Shown here: positions 63,947 to 64,000 of the stretch, piece after piece
How positions within the stretch are numbered: position 1 is the stretch's first letter
How the letters are laid out: each line of letters begins with the position of its first letter
Assembly: GCA_020002185.1 (NCBI GenBank)
Contig: CM034538.1
Span: forward strand, 3,998,773 to 4,062,772
Reading direction: 5' to 3'
Length of the DNA: 64,000 bases
Origin: Paraescarpia echinospica
Taxonomy: Eukaryota; Annelida; Polychaeta; Sabellida; Siboglinidae
Notes under the pieces: model-generated
Told to the model about the DNA's origin: nothing
The model's input: only the letters and a program-made list of their open reading frames with translations
Database searches by the model: none
Program-made: the position numbers and the translations under genes

Positions 63947-64000
63947 ATTGTGACTTGTTGACCAACTTCACCCCCCAGTGTCATTGCTGCCCTGGTTATT

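Overview
The window is metazoan DNA in two parts: an essentially complete, about 16.9 kb Polinton/Maverick element (about 690-17551), and then about 46 kb of host sequence (17552-64000) whose only clear gene is an Ena/VASP (enabled) orthologue on the minus strand. The host is probably a marine invertebrate: Ena exon structure, U2-type introns, a tRNA-derived SINE, non-LTR retrotransposon remnants and very dense minisatellites. The species cannot be told from the sequence.

Polinton, left (early) half. Terminal inverted repeats of about 400-450 bp (690-1136 and 17156-17551) start 5'-AGTAGTATG. Next to the left repeat is a leftward four-exon gene (2133 down to 1146) encoding a small acidic protein. 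Rightward come a NADAR/YbiA-like protein (2585-3058), then a transcription unit (TATA at 3217, poly(A) signal at 5573) that holds an RPA1-C-like zinc-ribbon OB-fold protein and two further ORFs. All three can share one 18-codon first exon by alternative splicing. Next is protein-primed DNA polymerase B (5751-10132), with C2H2 fingers and an OTU-like motif, interrupted by a one-base frame change at an A7 run. Early promoters share CRE-like, CACGTG and TATA motifs. The RPA-like unit and polB carry the same hairpin just after the stop codon.

Polinton, right (late) half. A tightly packed rightward cluster holds a 59-residue membrane protein, packaging ATPase, a basic/hydrophobic virion-type protein, a conserved Polinton-associated protein, retroviral-type integrase with a C-terminal chromodomain, a two-helix membrane protein, minor capsid protein, a second basic/amphipathic protein, major capsid protein and adenain-type protease (unusual at its third catalytic position). 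This is a full virus-like set: replication, integration, packaging, capsid and maturation.

Host half. The left flank has what looks like the first exon of a small secreted or membrane protein. Right of the element is the 3' end of a dead LINE, AT-rich DNA with nothing recognisable, a 1-kb assembly gap, and a 3.4-kb array of a 40-bp satellite. Nine coding exons of ena (54788 down to 32311) can be joined in phase from the EVH1 domain to the stop codon; the first coding exon was not found. Its introns are packed with minisatellites. At several exon edges the repeat unit is a copy of that gene's own splice junction, which is the most unusual host feature. A degraded LINE endonuclease, a broken repeat-family gene and a SINE lie inside the introns.
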